DNA from: Bretschneidera sinensis
Lineage: Eukaryota; Streptophyta; Magnoliopsida; Brassicales; Akaniaceae
Direction: 5' to 3'
DNA: 64,000 nt
Assembly (NCBI GenBank): GCA_023935145.1
Contig: CM043700.1
Span: 105,430,400-105,494,399 of the forward strand
Part shown: piece by piece, positions 1 through 9,409 of the stretch
Layout of the letters: every line of letters starts with the position of its first letter
How positions within the stretch are numbered: the stretch's first letter is position 1
Translations under genes and position numbers: made by a program
The notes under the pieces: model-generated
Told to the model about the DNA's origin: nothing
The model's input: only the letters and a program-made list of their open reading frames with translations
Database searches by the model: none

Positions 1-720
1 CTTAGCTGAAGAGTCTAGCCACTCATAATTATAAAACTATAATAACAAGTACTAAACATTTAAACTAAAATAACTGAATATAAAGAAATAAATAAACAAC
101 TTTACATGGGAGAAATTCCACTCGCTGACGGGCGGCACTTCCCCTCGTGGTAGCAATGCCTTCGGGATCCACCAGAATGCTAGCGGACGTCCACCGGTAA
201 ACACCAAAGTGGCTCAGGAATTGTACACTGAATGATGAAGTGGAGTGGGTCTTATATAGGCAAATACCACAAGTGGAATGTGTTTCCAATCCGATGTGGG
301 ATGTGGGATATAGAAATGTGTTTCCAACCAATGTGGGATGTTGGATTTAAGTCTTCACATGCCCTTCAAAACTTCTGTTCACGCTGAAATCCCGCACAGC
401 CCGCACAGCCTGACCTTTGTCTACTAAAACGGCCATAACTTTCTGTAGAAAAATCATTTTTATGAGCCGTAAAATTCTCCAGAAAATAGACTTCTGGATC
501 TTTCTAAGCATATATGGCTCATATCCTGGTTCTTCTTGAATCAATACAGTTTAATTTTCAAAGATGATTGATCTGTACGGGAAATTCTGGCAATTTTAGT
601 GAAACTCCTTTCCCAGTGCTTGTAAACCTGAAAAACAACGAAAACAACTCAAAGTAACAAATTCCTAAGCTAACAAATGTAAATTAGAGGGCCAAAATAT
701 GCAATATTTGGCACTCATCA
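1..720 (-). repeat. C1 3' LTR (partial)
   Basis: Matches 4401-5120 nearly base for base. Its right edge, ...GCACTCATCA, reads TGATGAGTGC on the minus strand, the LTR 5' terminus. The remaining roughly 560 bp of this LTR lie left of the window. Confidence 0.92.
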
Positions 721-736
721 AATACCCCCAAACTTA
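721..736 (-). promoter_or_regulatory. C1 polypurine tract
   Basis: Minus-strand TAAGTTTGGGGGTATT lies directly against the TGATGAG start of the 3' LTR. This is the expected plus-strand DNA primer site for reverse transcription. Confidence 0.88.
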
Positions 737-1990
737 CAATTTGCTAGTCCCTTAGCAAAACAAAATAAAAGACTCAATGAAAAACAAAGAACATAAAGAT
801 AAAGTCATCACTCATGGTATCCAAAAATTTAAGGAGCACACATCACCATGATATTCATTCATAAGCAAGCTTAAAAAGGTAAGCCCATCTTCGCAATGAA
901 TAGAAATGTTAAAATCTAATTACTTACAAAAGGCAAGATAAGGCATCACAAGCTTGAATCAGTGTAAGGTGAATTAGCATATAAAAATGAAGTTTCCAAG
1001 TAACTCTAATGTGTAAGGTCTCCATGTCTCAAGATACACCGAATTTCCCATAAAAAATGAACGACAAAGGCATGATATTTTTTTTTATTTTTTATTAATA
1101 AGGCACGACTATATTTAGTTCCCTTAAGCTTTCTAATTGACCCATGTAGCGAGTGTTAAGTCAATGACTCCCAAACCAGGTGGTTTTAGGGCATTAGGTG
1201 TAAAGACACCCCTAAGGACTTACTAACTCGAGTCAAAAAGGCTACGAAATTAAACCGACCTTAATATTACCAAGCAAAATTCCACCTTTTGACGTGAACA
1301 CTCACTGCTTACTGAGGCAAGAGGTCCAGTTACTCAGCGAAAAGTTTATTGATAATTTTTTTTTTATTTTTTTATTTTTTTATGCCCAAGAGTTCATCCA
1401 ACAAGTTATCCAGTTTCAGTTAAGATAAGGAAAAATACACATTAAAATCACATGTCATACCTCACATAATTTGTGCTAATGTGCTCGTGTTAGATTAGAT
1501 CAAACAGGTGAATTCTCAAAATGCCTAAAGTAAGTAACTAAATTTTAAAAATTTATCACCAGATCATGTGTTCAAAATGTTAAGCTCACCAATGACATCA
1601 CATCACAGAAAATGTTTAGATCAACTAAAATTTCACGATAACATGAGCATGCATTTATCTCTATGACGAAAAGACAACAAATTAGGACAAAGTGTGTGAT
1701 GTGTCTCCCATACCCCCAAACTTAAATTACACATTGACTCCAATGTGTGACTAATATGGAAAGAGCTGACCTGAGATATGGAGAACTATCTGGACTGGTA
1801 TGGCTCATAGCATACCCCCAAACTTGAACTGAAGTACGCTTTGTCCCTGAAAAATAAAAACTGGAAAACAAAAAATACTGGAAACAAACATTAATCATAA
1901 ATATGCGAAATAATAAATAAACAAAAGAAAAGATAAGCTGTGGGGTGCCTCCCATGAGCGCTAAGTTTAACGTCTTCAGCCAAACCCAAT
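737..1990 (-). other. C1 3' untranslated region with two internal PPT-like motifs
   Basis: No supported coding. AT-rich, with poly-T/A runs at 1079-1100 and 1357-1382. Two further AAGTTTGGGGGTATG-type motifs occur at 1711-1724 and 1813-1826. The region aligns by eye with the 3' UTR of B4 (48039-49369) and B1 (25528-25949), for example the block around 1141-1330. The end next to the ORF contains an Athila-typical motif (minus strand: GGGAGGCACCCCA near 1942-1954). Confidence 0.75.
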
Positions 1991-1991
1991 A

Positions 1992-3695
1992 TTAGTAAAC
2001 ATGCCCAACTAAGTGCTCCACCACCTGATCAATAAATGGGAATGGAAAATGATCAGGCCTGGTGGCAGCATTCAATTTACGGTAGTCTAGACACTTTCTC
2101 CATCTTGACTGTACTCGAGTTGGAACCAACTCGTTGTCTTTATTTACTACCGTAAATTCAACATGTTTGGGCACGATTGGAATCTGGCTCACCCACTTGC
2201 TATCAGAGATGGGATAAATGATCCCTGCCTCTAACAGCTTAATATCTTTCGCCCTCACAACCTCTTGCAAAGCAGGGTTGAGCCTTCTTTGTGGCTCCCT
2301 CGATGGCTTGGCATTCTCCTCCAACTGTATCATGTACGTCACCACCGAGGGGTTGCTTCCTTTGACATCTTCAATAGTCCAGCCTATAGCTTCATGATGC
2401 TCTCTTAAGACGTCCAATAATTTCTCCTCTGGAGCATCACCCAAATCTAAAGCTATAATTATAGGCAAAGAATCTGCTGGACCTGAGAACTTATACTCAA
2501 GATTATCCAGTAAAGACTTAAGTTCCTTCTTGTGAGGTTCAGGTGTTGTGGTTTCCTCCGTCTCACTGATTTCTCGAGGATCAGACTCCAAAATGACATT
2601 TACTTCATCGAGTAACTTATCTAAGCCCAAGTCCTCTCCAAAGTGAGCAAAGCATGCCTCCAAGGGATCCTCAATACGGGATTCATCCATAGTCTCCTCT
2701 GTCCTACTACTCTCCCGAGGAGTAGACTCCACGATAGTATTTGCTTGCTCAAGTAACTTATCTAAATCCAAATCCTCTTCAAACTGAGCAAAGCATGCCT
2801 CCATAATGTCCTCAGACTTCCCTTCTTTCTTGGGCACTTGTAGTCTCTCTGGGTAAGGCGCTTTAGGTAAAAACGACCTAGAGAGATCCTTAATAATACG
2901 AGTGGCTGTAGATGGCTCAGCATCTCTCTTCTCATTGTTGCCACTCTCTTGCCCTTGGTGCATAGCAGGGTTCTCTTCCACTTGATTGTCCACTTGTCTC
3001 CCAGACAAGTATGGGACAGTTGATTGCACTTGTTCCTGCCAATGCATTGGAGTTGAAGAATTTCCCACTGCAAATTGTTCCTTTGGGTTAGGCTCAGTTT
3101 GACTGGGGAACGTTCCTTCCACTCTTTCACCCACATAACTTGCGATTTGATCAATTTGACTCTCTAGTGTGGCAATCGCTTGGGTGTTTTCTATTGTTGC
3201 ACTCATCACTTCACTCATAGATTGGCTAGTCGTTTTCATGAAATCATTGAGAGCGTCCTCTAATGATTGTGAAACCGATGCTGGCGCTTGAATGGGAGCT
3301 TGGTAAGCGGGTGATGGTGCTGGATAAGCTGAGTGACCATAATTTGGAATTGGTGGAGGAAATTCAGGAGTGCAAGGGGCTCCTCCCTGATTCATTAGTT
3401 GGTGCTGCTCCCATGAAAAATTAGAGTGGTCCCACCATCTTGAATTGTATGTTTCGGAGCAAGATCCATTTGATTGCCAACAACAGTCATTGAAAGCATT
3501 CATTTGTTCCATAGGATACTCGGCACAAGCCGGCATTGATGGGCAATTCTGTGCTAGATGCATGGGACTAGCACAGATGGAACAGCTTTCAACATTGAAA
3601 GTGTTGGCAGCATTGAGGGACGGGCCGGTCATTTTAATGAAATCTTTGAGGGCGTCCTCTAAAGACTGTGAAACCGGCACTGGATTCATCCACAT
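1992..3695 (-). CDS. C1 fused gag-RT fragment ORF, 567 aa, uninterrupted
   Basis: Remnant polyprotein of a non-autonomous element. About residues 1-25 form a gag-tail-like start containing SQSLEDALKDF; a CCHC zinc knuckle follows (CSICASPMHLAQNC, residues about 38-51), then a proline-rich gag tail that repeats SQSLEDALNDF. No capsid core and no protease DLGAS motif are present: the sequence jumps to a linker holding two copies of an acidic block (EACFAQFEEDLDLDKLL and EACFAHFGEDLGLDKLL). The end is the N-terminal RT region (AIGWTIEDVKG, AGIIYPISDSKWV, CLDYRKLNAATR), stopping before the catalytic aspartates. C3 carries one acidic block and an intact protease position, so C1 arose by deletion plus local duplication. 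The frame being open while most neighbouring retroelement genes are broken is notable. It is unlikely to be an active enzyme. Confidence 0.8.
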   Translation of the reverse strand: MWMNPVPVSQSLEDALKDFIKMTGPSLNAANTFNVESCSICASPMHLAQNCPSMPACAEYPMEQMNAFNDCCWQSNGSCSETYNSRWWDHSNFSWEQHQLMNQGGAPCTPEFPPPIPNYGHSAYPAPSPAYQAPIQAPASVSQSLEDALNDFMKTTSQSMSEVMSATIENTQAIATLESQIDQIASYVGERVEGTFPSQTEPNPKEQFAVGNSSTPMHWQEQVQSTVPYLSGRQVDNQVEENPAMHQGQESGNNEKRDAEPSTATRIIKDLSRSFLPKAPYPERLQVPKKEGKSEDIMEACFAQFEEDLDLDKLLEQANTIVESTPRESSRTEETMDESRIEDPLEACFAHFGEDLGLDKLLDEVNVILESDPREISETEETTTPEPHKKELKSLLDNLEYKFSGPADSLPIIIALDLGDAPEEKLLDVLREHHEAIGWTIEDVKGSNPSVVTYMIQLEENAKPSREPQRRLNPALQEVVRAKDIKLLEAGIIYPISDSKWVSQIPIVPKHVEFTVVNKDNELVPTRVQSRWRKCLDYRKLNAATRPDHFPFPFIDQVVEHLVGHVY

Positions 3696-3710
3696 TTTTT
3701 TTAAAATTAA

Positions 3711-3740
3711 ATTATTATTATTATTATTATTATTATTATT
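3711..3740. repeat. (ATT)n microsatellite
   Basis: About ten ATT units in the C1 leader between PBS and ORF. It explains an artefactual poly-leucine tail in a plus-strand reading frame. Confidence 0.95.
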
Positions 3741-3815
3741 TTTTTAACAAAAAGATAACTAACTAGTAGAAAAATAAAATCATTTTAGACCAAAAATTTT
3801 CACAAACCAAACAAC

Positions 3816-3833
3816 TCCCCGGCAACGGCGCCA
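3816..3833 (-). promoter_or_regulatory. C1 primer-binding site (tRNA-Asp type)
   Basis: Minus strand TGGCGCCGTTGCCGGGGA, seven bases inside the LTR end. This 18-mer is the Athila-type PBS, regarded as complementary to the 3' end of a plant tRNA-Asp. No tRNA gene is present here. Confidence 0.88.
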
Positions 3834-3840
3834 AAAACTT

Positions 3841-5120
3841 TTGAGTTTTAAATTACTCGCAAGCGCACGAGTCGTTTGCAGTATAGCGTGTGCAAGTGCG
3901 AGGTCGAATCCGTAGGGAATTGTGTTGTGAAAATATATTTTTAATCTAAACTAACTTTATCTTAACCTAGTTCCGAATTGTGAATGATATTTTGTAAAAT
4001 AAATTAAAACTAAATTAATTTGATTTTAAAACTAATAATAAAAAGCACTAAGGTTTCCGAATTCACCCCACCGAAGTTAAGCATACATGTTCAAAAAATA
4101 TAGCCTATCAAAACATTCAATGAATCCAACTACAAGACAAAAAACAAAGAATATCCCAACTAAAGCAAAAGCACCCAATGTATCCGCTCTTAACAAATCA
4201 CAAAGGGAATCCAATTTAATCGAAAAGCATTCAATGTATCCATCAGATGAAACACAAAGAAAATCCAACAGACAATTTAAACTCAATCAATTATAAGATT
4301 AACTCAAATAATTGACAGAACATTTATACTAAAAATTGTCAGATTTGTACAAGCAAATCTGAACTACTACGCCAAACAACGGCAGGGCTTCATCTTCAAC
4401 CTTAGCTAAAGAGTCTAGCCACTCATAATTATAAAACTATAACAACAAGTACTAAACATTTAAACTAAAACAACTGAATATAAAGAAATAAATAAACAAC
4501 TTTACATGGGAGAAATTCCACTCGCTGACGGGCGGCGCTTCTCCTCGTGGTAGCAATGCCTTCGGGATCCACCAGAATGCTAGCGGACGTCCACCGGTAA
4601 ACACCAAAGTGGCTCAGGAATTGTACACTGAATGATGAAGTGGAGTGGGTCTTATATAGGAAAATACCACAAGTGGAATGTGTTTCCAATCCGATGTGGG
4701 ATGTGGGATATAGAAATGTGTTTCCAACCAATGTGGGATGTTGGATTTAAGTCTTCACATGCCCTTCAAAACTTCTGTTCACGCTGAAATCCCGCACAGC
4801 CCGCACAGCTTGACCTTTGTCTACTAAAACGGCTATAACTTTCTGTAGAAAAATCATTTTTACGAGCCGTAAAATTCTCCAGAAAATAGACTTCTGGATC
4901 TTTCTAAGCATATATGTCTCATATCCTGGTTCTTCTTGAATCAATACAGTTTAATTTTCAAAGATGATTGATCTGTACGGAAAATTCTGGCAATTTTAGT
5001 GAAACTCCTTTCCCAGTGCTTGTAAACCTGAAAAACAACGAAAACAACTCAAAGTAACAAATTCCTAAGCTAACAAATGTAAATTAGAGGGCCAAAATAT
5101 GCAATATTTGGCACTCATCA
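3841..5120 (-). repeat. C1 5' LTR
   Basis: About 1.28 kb, minus strand. It begins TGATGAGTGCC at 5120; its 3' end near 3841 has lost part of the usual CACAACA terminus seen in C2 and C3. The U3 cassette at 4811-5030 is shared with element A2. A TATA box lies at 4651-4658. The U5 end holds the GCACTTGCACACGC-type segment common to these families. An 88-codon ORF inside it is repeated in the other LTR only because the LTRs are copies. Confidence 0.9.
4651..4658 (-). promoter_or_regulatory. C1 LTR TATA box
   Basis: Minus strand TATATAAG in a CCTATATAAGACC context, downstream of a short GTGCGGG/GCTGTGCGGG segment near 4790-4810. Candidate LTR promoter core. Confidence 0.6.
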
Positions 5121-5545
5121 CTTGACATCGGGAAAAACTTATGATAAAATTTACTAAGCAGGTTTTCCCAAGATGTGATAGACTCAGATGTGTTGGAATC
5201 CAACCACGCCCTAGCTCTATCGTGAAGAGAAAAAGGGAAAAGTTGAAGATTCACAGACTCCTCAGAGAAGTTCTGGAATTTGAATGTAGCACAAATATCT
5301 TTGAACTTCTTTACATGGCTAAAAGGATTTTCAAGATCTAAGCCATGGAATGAGGGTAGGAGTTGGATGACATGGGGTTTCAAGTCAAAACGGGTGGCAT
5401 TGGTAGGTGGCAACACTATGCAAGAAGATGAATTGGTCGCAACGGGTGTGAACAAATCCCTAAGGGATGTAGTGGAATCCATGTTCCAAGCTCTAGGTTG
5501 CTCTACATGTTCAGGATGATTTGCATTCATAAAATTTTCTCCCAT
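5121..5545 (-). pseudogene. C2 gag, N-terminal fragment cut by C1
   Basis: Encodes the N-terminal part of an Athila-type Gag (capsid, 'retrotransposon gag' domain). Motifs seen: FDLKPHVIQLLPSFHGL, the HVKKFKDICATFKF segment, LFPFSLHDRARAWLDS and SWENLLSKFYHKFFP. The start at 5545 is the first ATG after the leader and gives the same N-terminus class as C3 gag (EHVEQPRAWN). The frame is open for about 140 codons, then runs into the C1 LTR at 5120, where 12 LTR-derived residues and a stop end it. In C3 the same segment continues into the second half of capsid, so this is disruption by insertion. The protein would form particle cores if complete. Confidence 0.85.
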
Positions 5546-5819
5546 TTCAACTGGTGCTCTCTTCTGCCTCCTAAGAGTTCATTTTAAGTCGGGATCTAAA
5601 TGTGTCAAATCTAAATTCAAGGATCTCCGACCAAGCATAAACCGCACAAAAAAAAAACACTAAAATAACCTACCAGCAGAAATTTGCAATAAATTTTTTT
5701 TTTGAACAAATAGAAACAAATAAAATAAAATTGCCAAACAGAAAAATCAAACAAATAATGCTAACTAACTAGTAGAAAAACAAAATTAATTCAGACAAAA
5801 ATTTCACAAACAAAACAAT

Positions 5820-5837
5820 TCCCTGGCAACGGCACCA
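5820..5837 (-). promoter_or_regulatory. C2 primer-binding site, mutated
   Basis: Minus strand TGGTGCCGTTGCCAGGGA, differing from the family consensus by two transitions. It lies six bases inside the TGTTGTGAG edge of the LTR. Confidence 0.8.
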
Positions 5838-5843
5838 AAAACT

Positions 5844-7089
5844 TGTTGTGAGTTTTAATTTACTCGCAAGCGCACGAGTCGTTTGCAATATAGTATTGTG
5901 CAAGTGCGAGGTCGAATCCACAGGAAATTGCGTTGTGAAAATATAAATTTATCTAAACTAATCTTATCTTAACCTAGTTCCGAGTTTTGTATTATATGTT
6001 GCAAAATAAAAGCTAAACTAAATTGATTTTAAAAACTAATAATAAAAACACTAAGGTTTCTGAATCCACCCCGCCAAAGTTAAGCATATATCTCAATGTT
6101 CTAAAGATAGCCTATCAAAAAAATTCCATGAATCCAACTTAAGACAAAAAACAAAGAATATCCCAATTAAACCAAAAGCATCCAATGTATTCGCTCTTAA
6201 CAAATCACAAAGGAAATCCAATTTAATCGAAAATAATTCGATGTCTCCATCAGATGAAACACAAGGAATATCCAACAGAACAATTTAAACTCAATCAATC
6301 ATAAGATTAACTCAAATAATTGACAGAACATTTATACTAAAAAATGTCAGATTTGTACAAGCAAATCTGAACTACTATGCCAAACGACGGCGAGGCTTCA
6401 TCTTCAACCTTAGCTGAAGATTCTAGCCACTCATAACTATGAAACTACAATTCATAATAAAAGTGCTAAACATTAAACTAAAACAACTAAATAATATGAA
6501 ATAAATAACTTTACATGGGAGAAATTTCACTCGCTGATGGGCGACGCTTCCCCTCGTGGTAGCAAAGCCTTCGGGATCCACCAGAATGCTAGCAGACGTC
6601 CACCGGTTAACACCAAAATGGCCCAGGAATTGTACACCGAATGATGAAGTGGAGTGGGTCTTATATAGGCAAATACCACGAGTGCAATGTGTTTCCAACC
6701 GATGTGGGATGTGGGATTTAAGCCTTCATATGCCCTTCAAAACTTCTGCTCACACTGAAATCCCGCACAGCCCACACAGACTGACCTTTGTCTACTAAAA
6801 CGGCCATAAATTTCTGTAGAAAAATCATTTTTATGAGCCGTTAAATTCTCCAGAAAATAGACTTCTGGATCTTTTAAGCATATATGGCTCATATCCTGGT
6901 TTTTCTTGAATCAATATAGTTTAATTTTCAAAGATGATTGATATGTACGGGCAATTATGATAATTTAATGAAACTCCTTTCTTGGTGCTTGTAAACCTGA
7001 AAAACAATGAAAACAACTCAAAGTAACAAATTCCTAATCTAACAAATATAAATTAAGTGCCCAAAATATGCAATATTTTTCACTCATGA
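5844..7089 (-). repeat. C2 5' LTR
   Basis: About 1.25 kb; aligns with the C1 LTR across its whole length, including the U3 cassette (about 6778-7005) and a TATA box at 6660-6667. The outer terminus is mutated (CACTCATGA for CACTCATCA). The flank beyond 7089 is not family-C sequence. Confidence 0.87.
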
Positions 7090-9276
7090 AGCTTCTCTCA
7101 ACTCCATTCAATCCAAAAGAGCATAGGAGGATTTCTGAGGGTAGTATCATAACTCTACACGTGGTGATCTAAGGTAGTTTATGTTGTTAGTATTAATCCT
7201 AATTTTCTTGTATATTCTTATTGCCTTGTTATTGAAATCACCATATTGATATATTCACCAATGCACATGACATATAAACTACCTTGATTTTATGACAACA
7301 AACTCGTTTAAGTTTTTAAATTTTAGTTAAGTTATTTTAACCACACTTCACTTACACGCTTACACTTACCTTTTCTCATGAAAGATTAGGTCGAGGGCTC
7401 GATATTAACATATGTATCTTATTGTGACGCTAATTTGCTTAAGTCAGCCCTTGGTGTGTGACAAGTTCCTCTCGCTTCTTGTCCAGGTAACAAAGATTTG
7501 TCATTACATTTGTACTCTTGTGGTCAACTTATTTAGGCCATTCGAGGAGTATAAAGACATCCTTTTAGCTATGGGATACCTTTGAGCCAATCAATGATAT
7601 AAGGTGGAGCCAACCCATAGAAAAACCCTGAAACTTTCCTTCTAGGATAAAAACCTTTTCTATTCCTTTGTGTGCTTGGTTGTATGTGGCTGATTCACCT
7701 CACATGTGAAAAGATAAAAATAAACCAAATTATTTGATAACATGCTATTTGTTTGATTGGTTTTATTTTCCTTTTGATTAAATTGGAATCAAACTTAGAC
7801 AAATCAAACCCTAGGTTGAAAAATGGTTCAATATAGAAGAAAAACCCTATCTTAGTTAATTCTTGTGGGTTTAAACTCATTAAAAAGCCTATAAATAAGG
7901 ACCATTGGTAATTAAGCCTTAAATGAAAATATCAAAAATGAAAGTAAATGGATGCGAAAGAAAACCCAAGGATCAAGAAGTAGGATCCATGATGCTATGC
8001 ATAATTTCCTATTTTTATCACGTCTTAACCTTTAACTTTAATCTAATTTTATTAATTTTTGATGGTTTTAGGCTTCATTGTTGTCATTTAATTTATTTCA
8101 GGTTTAGAAGAAGGGAAATATCCAAATTTTAGTGTCCTATCGTCAAAGGGACTTTTTCTCTTGTTTAAAAAAGGAAATTTTAATTAAAGACTTTGGAGCC
8201 TATATAAAGGAAAATGGAGAAACCTTAATTAAATGATACAACCTGCAGCCCTAGAGACATAACCCTAGAGAGATAACTGGCAACCCTCTCCTCCACATCT
8301 GGCAGCAACAACTCTCAACCACCAGTCCTCCTCATCTGGCAGCAGCAGTTGTCCTAATCGGGCACCAGTAGCTGCTTACTCACAGTCGGTACCTACCCTG
8401 CCCCCTCTGCTTGGTATCTAGTACTGATTGCATAGCCCTCCACACCAGCACTGATTGCAACAGTTCTCCACAGCAGCAGTAGCAGCAGCAGCTGAACGCA
8501 CACTAGTTGATGGAATTATGGTGAATTTGTTGCTGTTAAATTTAATTTTCAGCATGAACTAAACTTTCTTTATTCTAGGAAAATGATGCAATTTAATTTC
8601 AAACTATGTTTGCTTTTATATGCTGATTTACAGTAATTATCTTCTATGTTTGGCTGATTTATTTTGAACATATTGTTTTTAATTGATTGGCCATTAATTA
8701 GATGATCTTGATCTTGATCTTGATCTTGTGATTTACTATCAAAAGAAGGATTACAGGATAGAACTTGGATATTTCAGCATAGGTAAATATAGGAATCGAA
8801 AGACTTATATAAATTTGTGTAGTCTAAAAAAAATTGCTGGTCTTAATACTTTCTTGTTTTATTAATTTGCATACTCTTGTGTAGAATGATGAACAAGAAT
8901 ATTTCCAATTGACTACCGAAAGAGGCTTTTGGATAAGTTGGAGATTTCGCTAACAAATAGAGAGGATTAATTTTAATTAGTTAGATGAGTTAAGCATAGT
9001 GAGGAATTAAGTGAAATCAGTTTCCTAGAAGTTCTTTCTCTTATTAATTTGATATTCGAAGAGCAGCTTTCTTTTTCCATTGATTATTTCCTTTAAATTG
9101 ATTTTATTTCATATTGCAATTACAAGAAACAAAAAGAGATTTTTCTAAATAAAATCAAGATAAGTATAATTTCGATACTTTTCAGAAGTAAAGTTACCAA
9201 TCCCTAAGGCTGATACTCTTCTTATCACTTTACTATAAAACTATGATACTATGCACTTGCAGTTTTGCATCGATCA
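7090..9276 (+). other. Presumed 5' LTR of element D plus unassigned flank
   Basis: No supported coding. The right end is the LTR of D: a TATA box at 8201-8208 (TATATAAA), a transcript-leader-like stretch rich in CAGCAG and CTCC (8240-8510), a CTTGAT hexamer repeat at 8702-8729, and a U5-like end ...CATCGATCA directly before the PBS. The left LTR edge cannot be fixed because the matching 3' LTR is not in the window; TGATCTAAGG near 7165 is one of several TGAT candidates. The first few hundred bases may be older flanking DNA into which C2 inserted. Confidence 0.55.
8201..8208 (+). promoter_or_regulatory. Element D LTR TATA box
   Basis: TATATAAA within GGAGCCTATATAAAGG, about 1.07 kb before the LTR end, followed by a purine/pyrimidine-mixed leader. 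Confidence 0.6.
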
Positions 9277-9282
9277 AGTTTT

Positions 9283-9300
9283 TGGCACCATTCTCGGGGA
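9283..9300 (+). promoter_or_regulatory. Element D primer-binding site, degenerate
   Basis: TGGCACCATTCTCGGGGA, clearly derived from the tRNA-Asp-type PBS, at the same distance from the LTR end as in the other families. Confidence 0.72.
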
Positions 9301-9362
9301 TTGATTTCTTCTTATTTTTTCCAATATCGATACAAAGCAATCTTGGTTTTAATTTAGAATTT

Positions 9363-9384
9363 TATTATTATTATTATTATTATT
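9363..9384. repeat. (ATT)n microsatellite
   Basis: Short ATT repeat in the D leader; the same kind of repeat occupies the equivalent position in C1. Confidence 0.9.
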
Positions 9385-9409
9385 TCTATAGCTGTGTTTT
9401 TGACGTTGC

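Larger units (their letters stand above)
1..5120 (-). mobile_element. C1: deleted Athila-type Ty3/gypsy element, left end off window
   Basis: Minus-strand LTR retrotransposon: 5' LTR at 3841-5120, PBS at 3816-3833, one long ORF at 1992-3695, 3' untranslated region, PPT at 721-736 and the first 720 bp of the 3' LTR at 1-720. The window begins inside the 3' LTR. The LTR copies differ at about a dozen sites over 720 bp by eye, so insertion was recent relative to the neighbours. The internal region is only about 3.1 kb; capsid, protease, most of RT, RNase H and integrase are missing, so the element is non-autonomous. It sits in the gag gene of C2: the C2 reading frame stops exactly at the LTR edge at 5120/5121. 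The left target-site duplication is outside the window. Confidence 0.9.
5121..7089 (-). mobile_element. C2: 5' part of a family-C element, interrupted by C1
   Basis: Minus-strand 5' LTR (5844-7089), PBS (5820-5837) and start of gag (to 5121). The remainder should continue left of C1, outside the window. Same family as C1 and C3 but clearly more diverged, so older. Confidence 0.87.

Noticed and set aside
65..331. 88-aa ORF repeated almost identically at 4465-4731
   Set aside because: Both lie at the same position in the two C1 LTRs across the TATA/U3 region; repetition reflects LTR duplication, not protein conservation.
2762..3154. 130-aa minus-strand ORF
   Set aside because: Out-of-frame shadow of the C1 hybrid ORF with no domain.
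3816..3833. Possible tRNA gene remnants at CCGGCAACGGCGCC sites
   Set aside because: Only an 18-base PBS complement occurs each time, always beside an LTR end; no cloverleaf sequence.
7165..9276. Exact left end of the D LTR at TGATCTAAGG
   Set aside because: No second LTR is available and other TGAT starts are equally possible; boundary left open.
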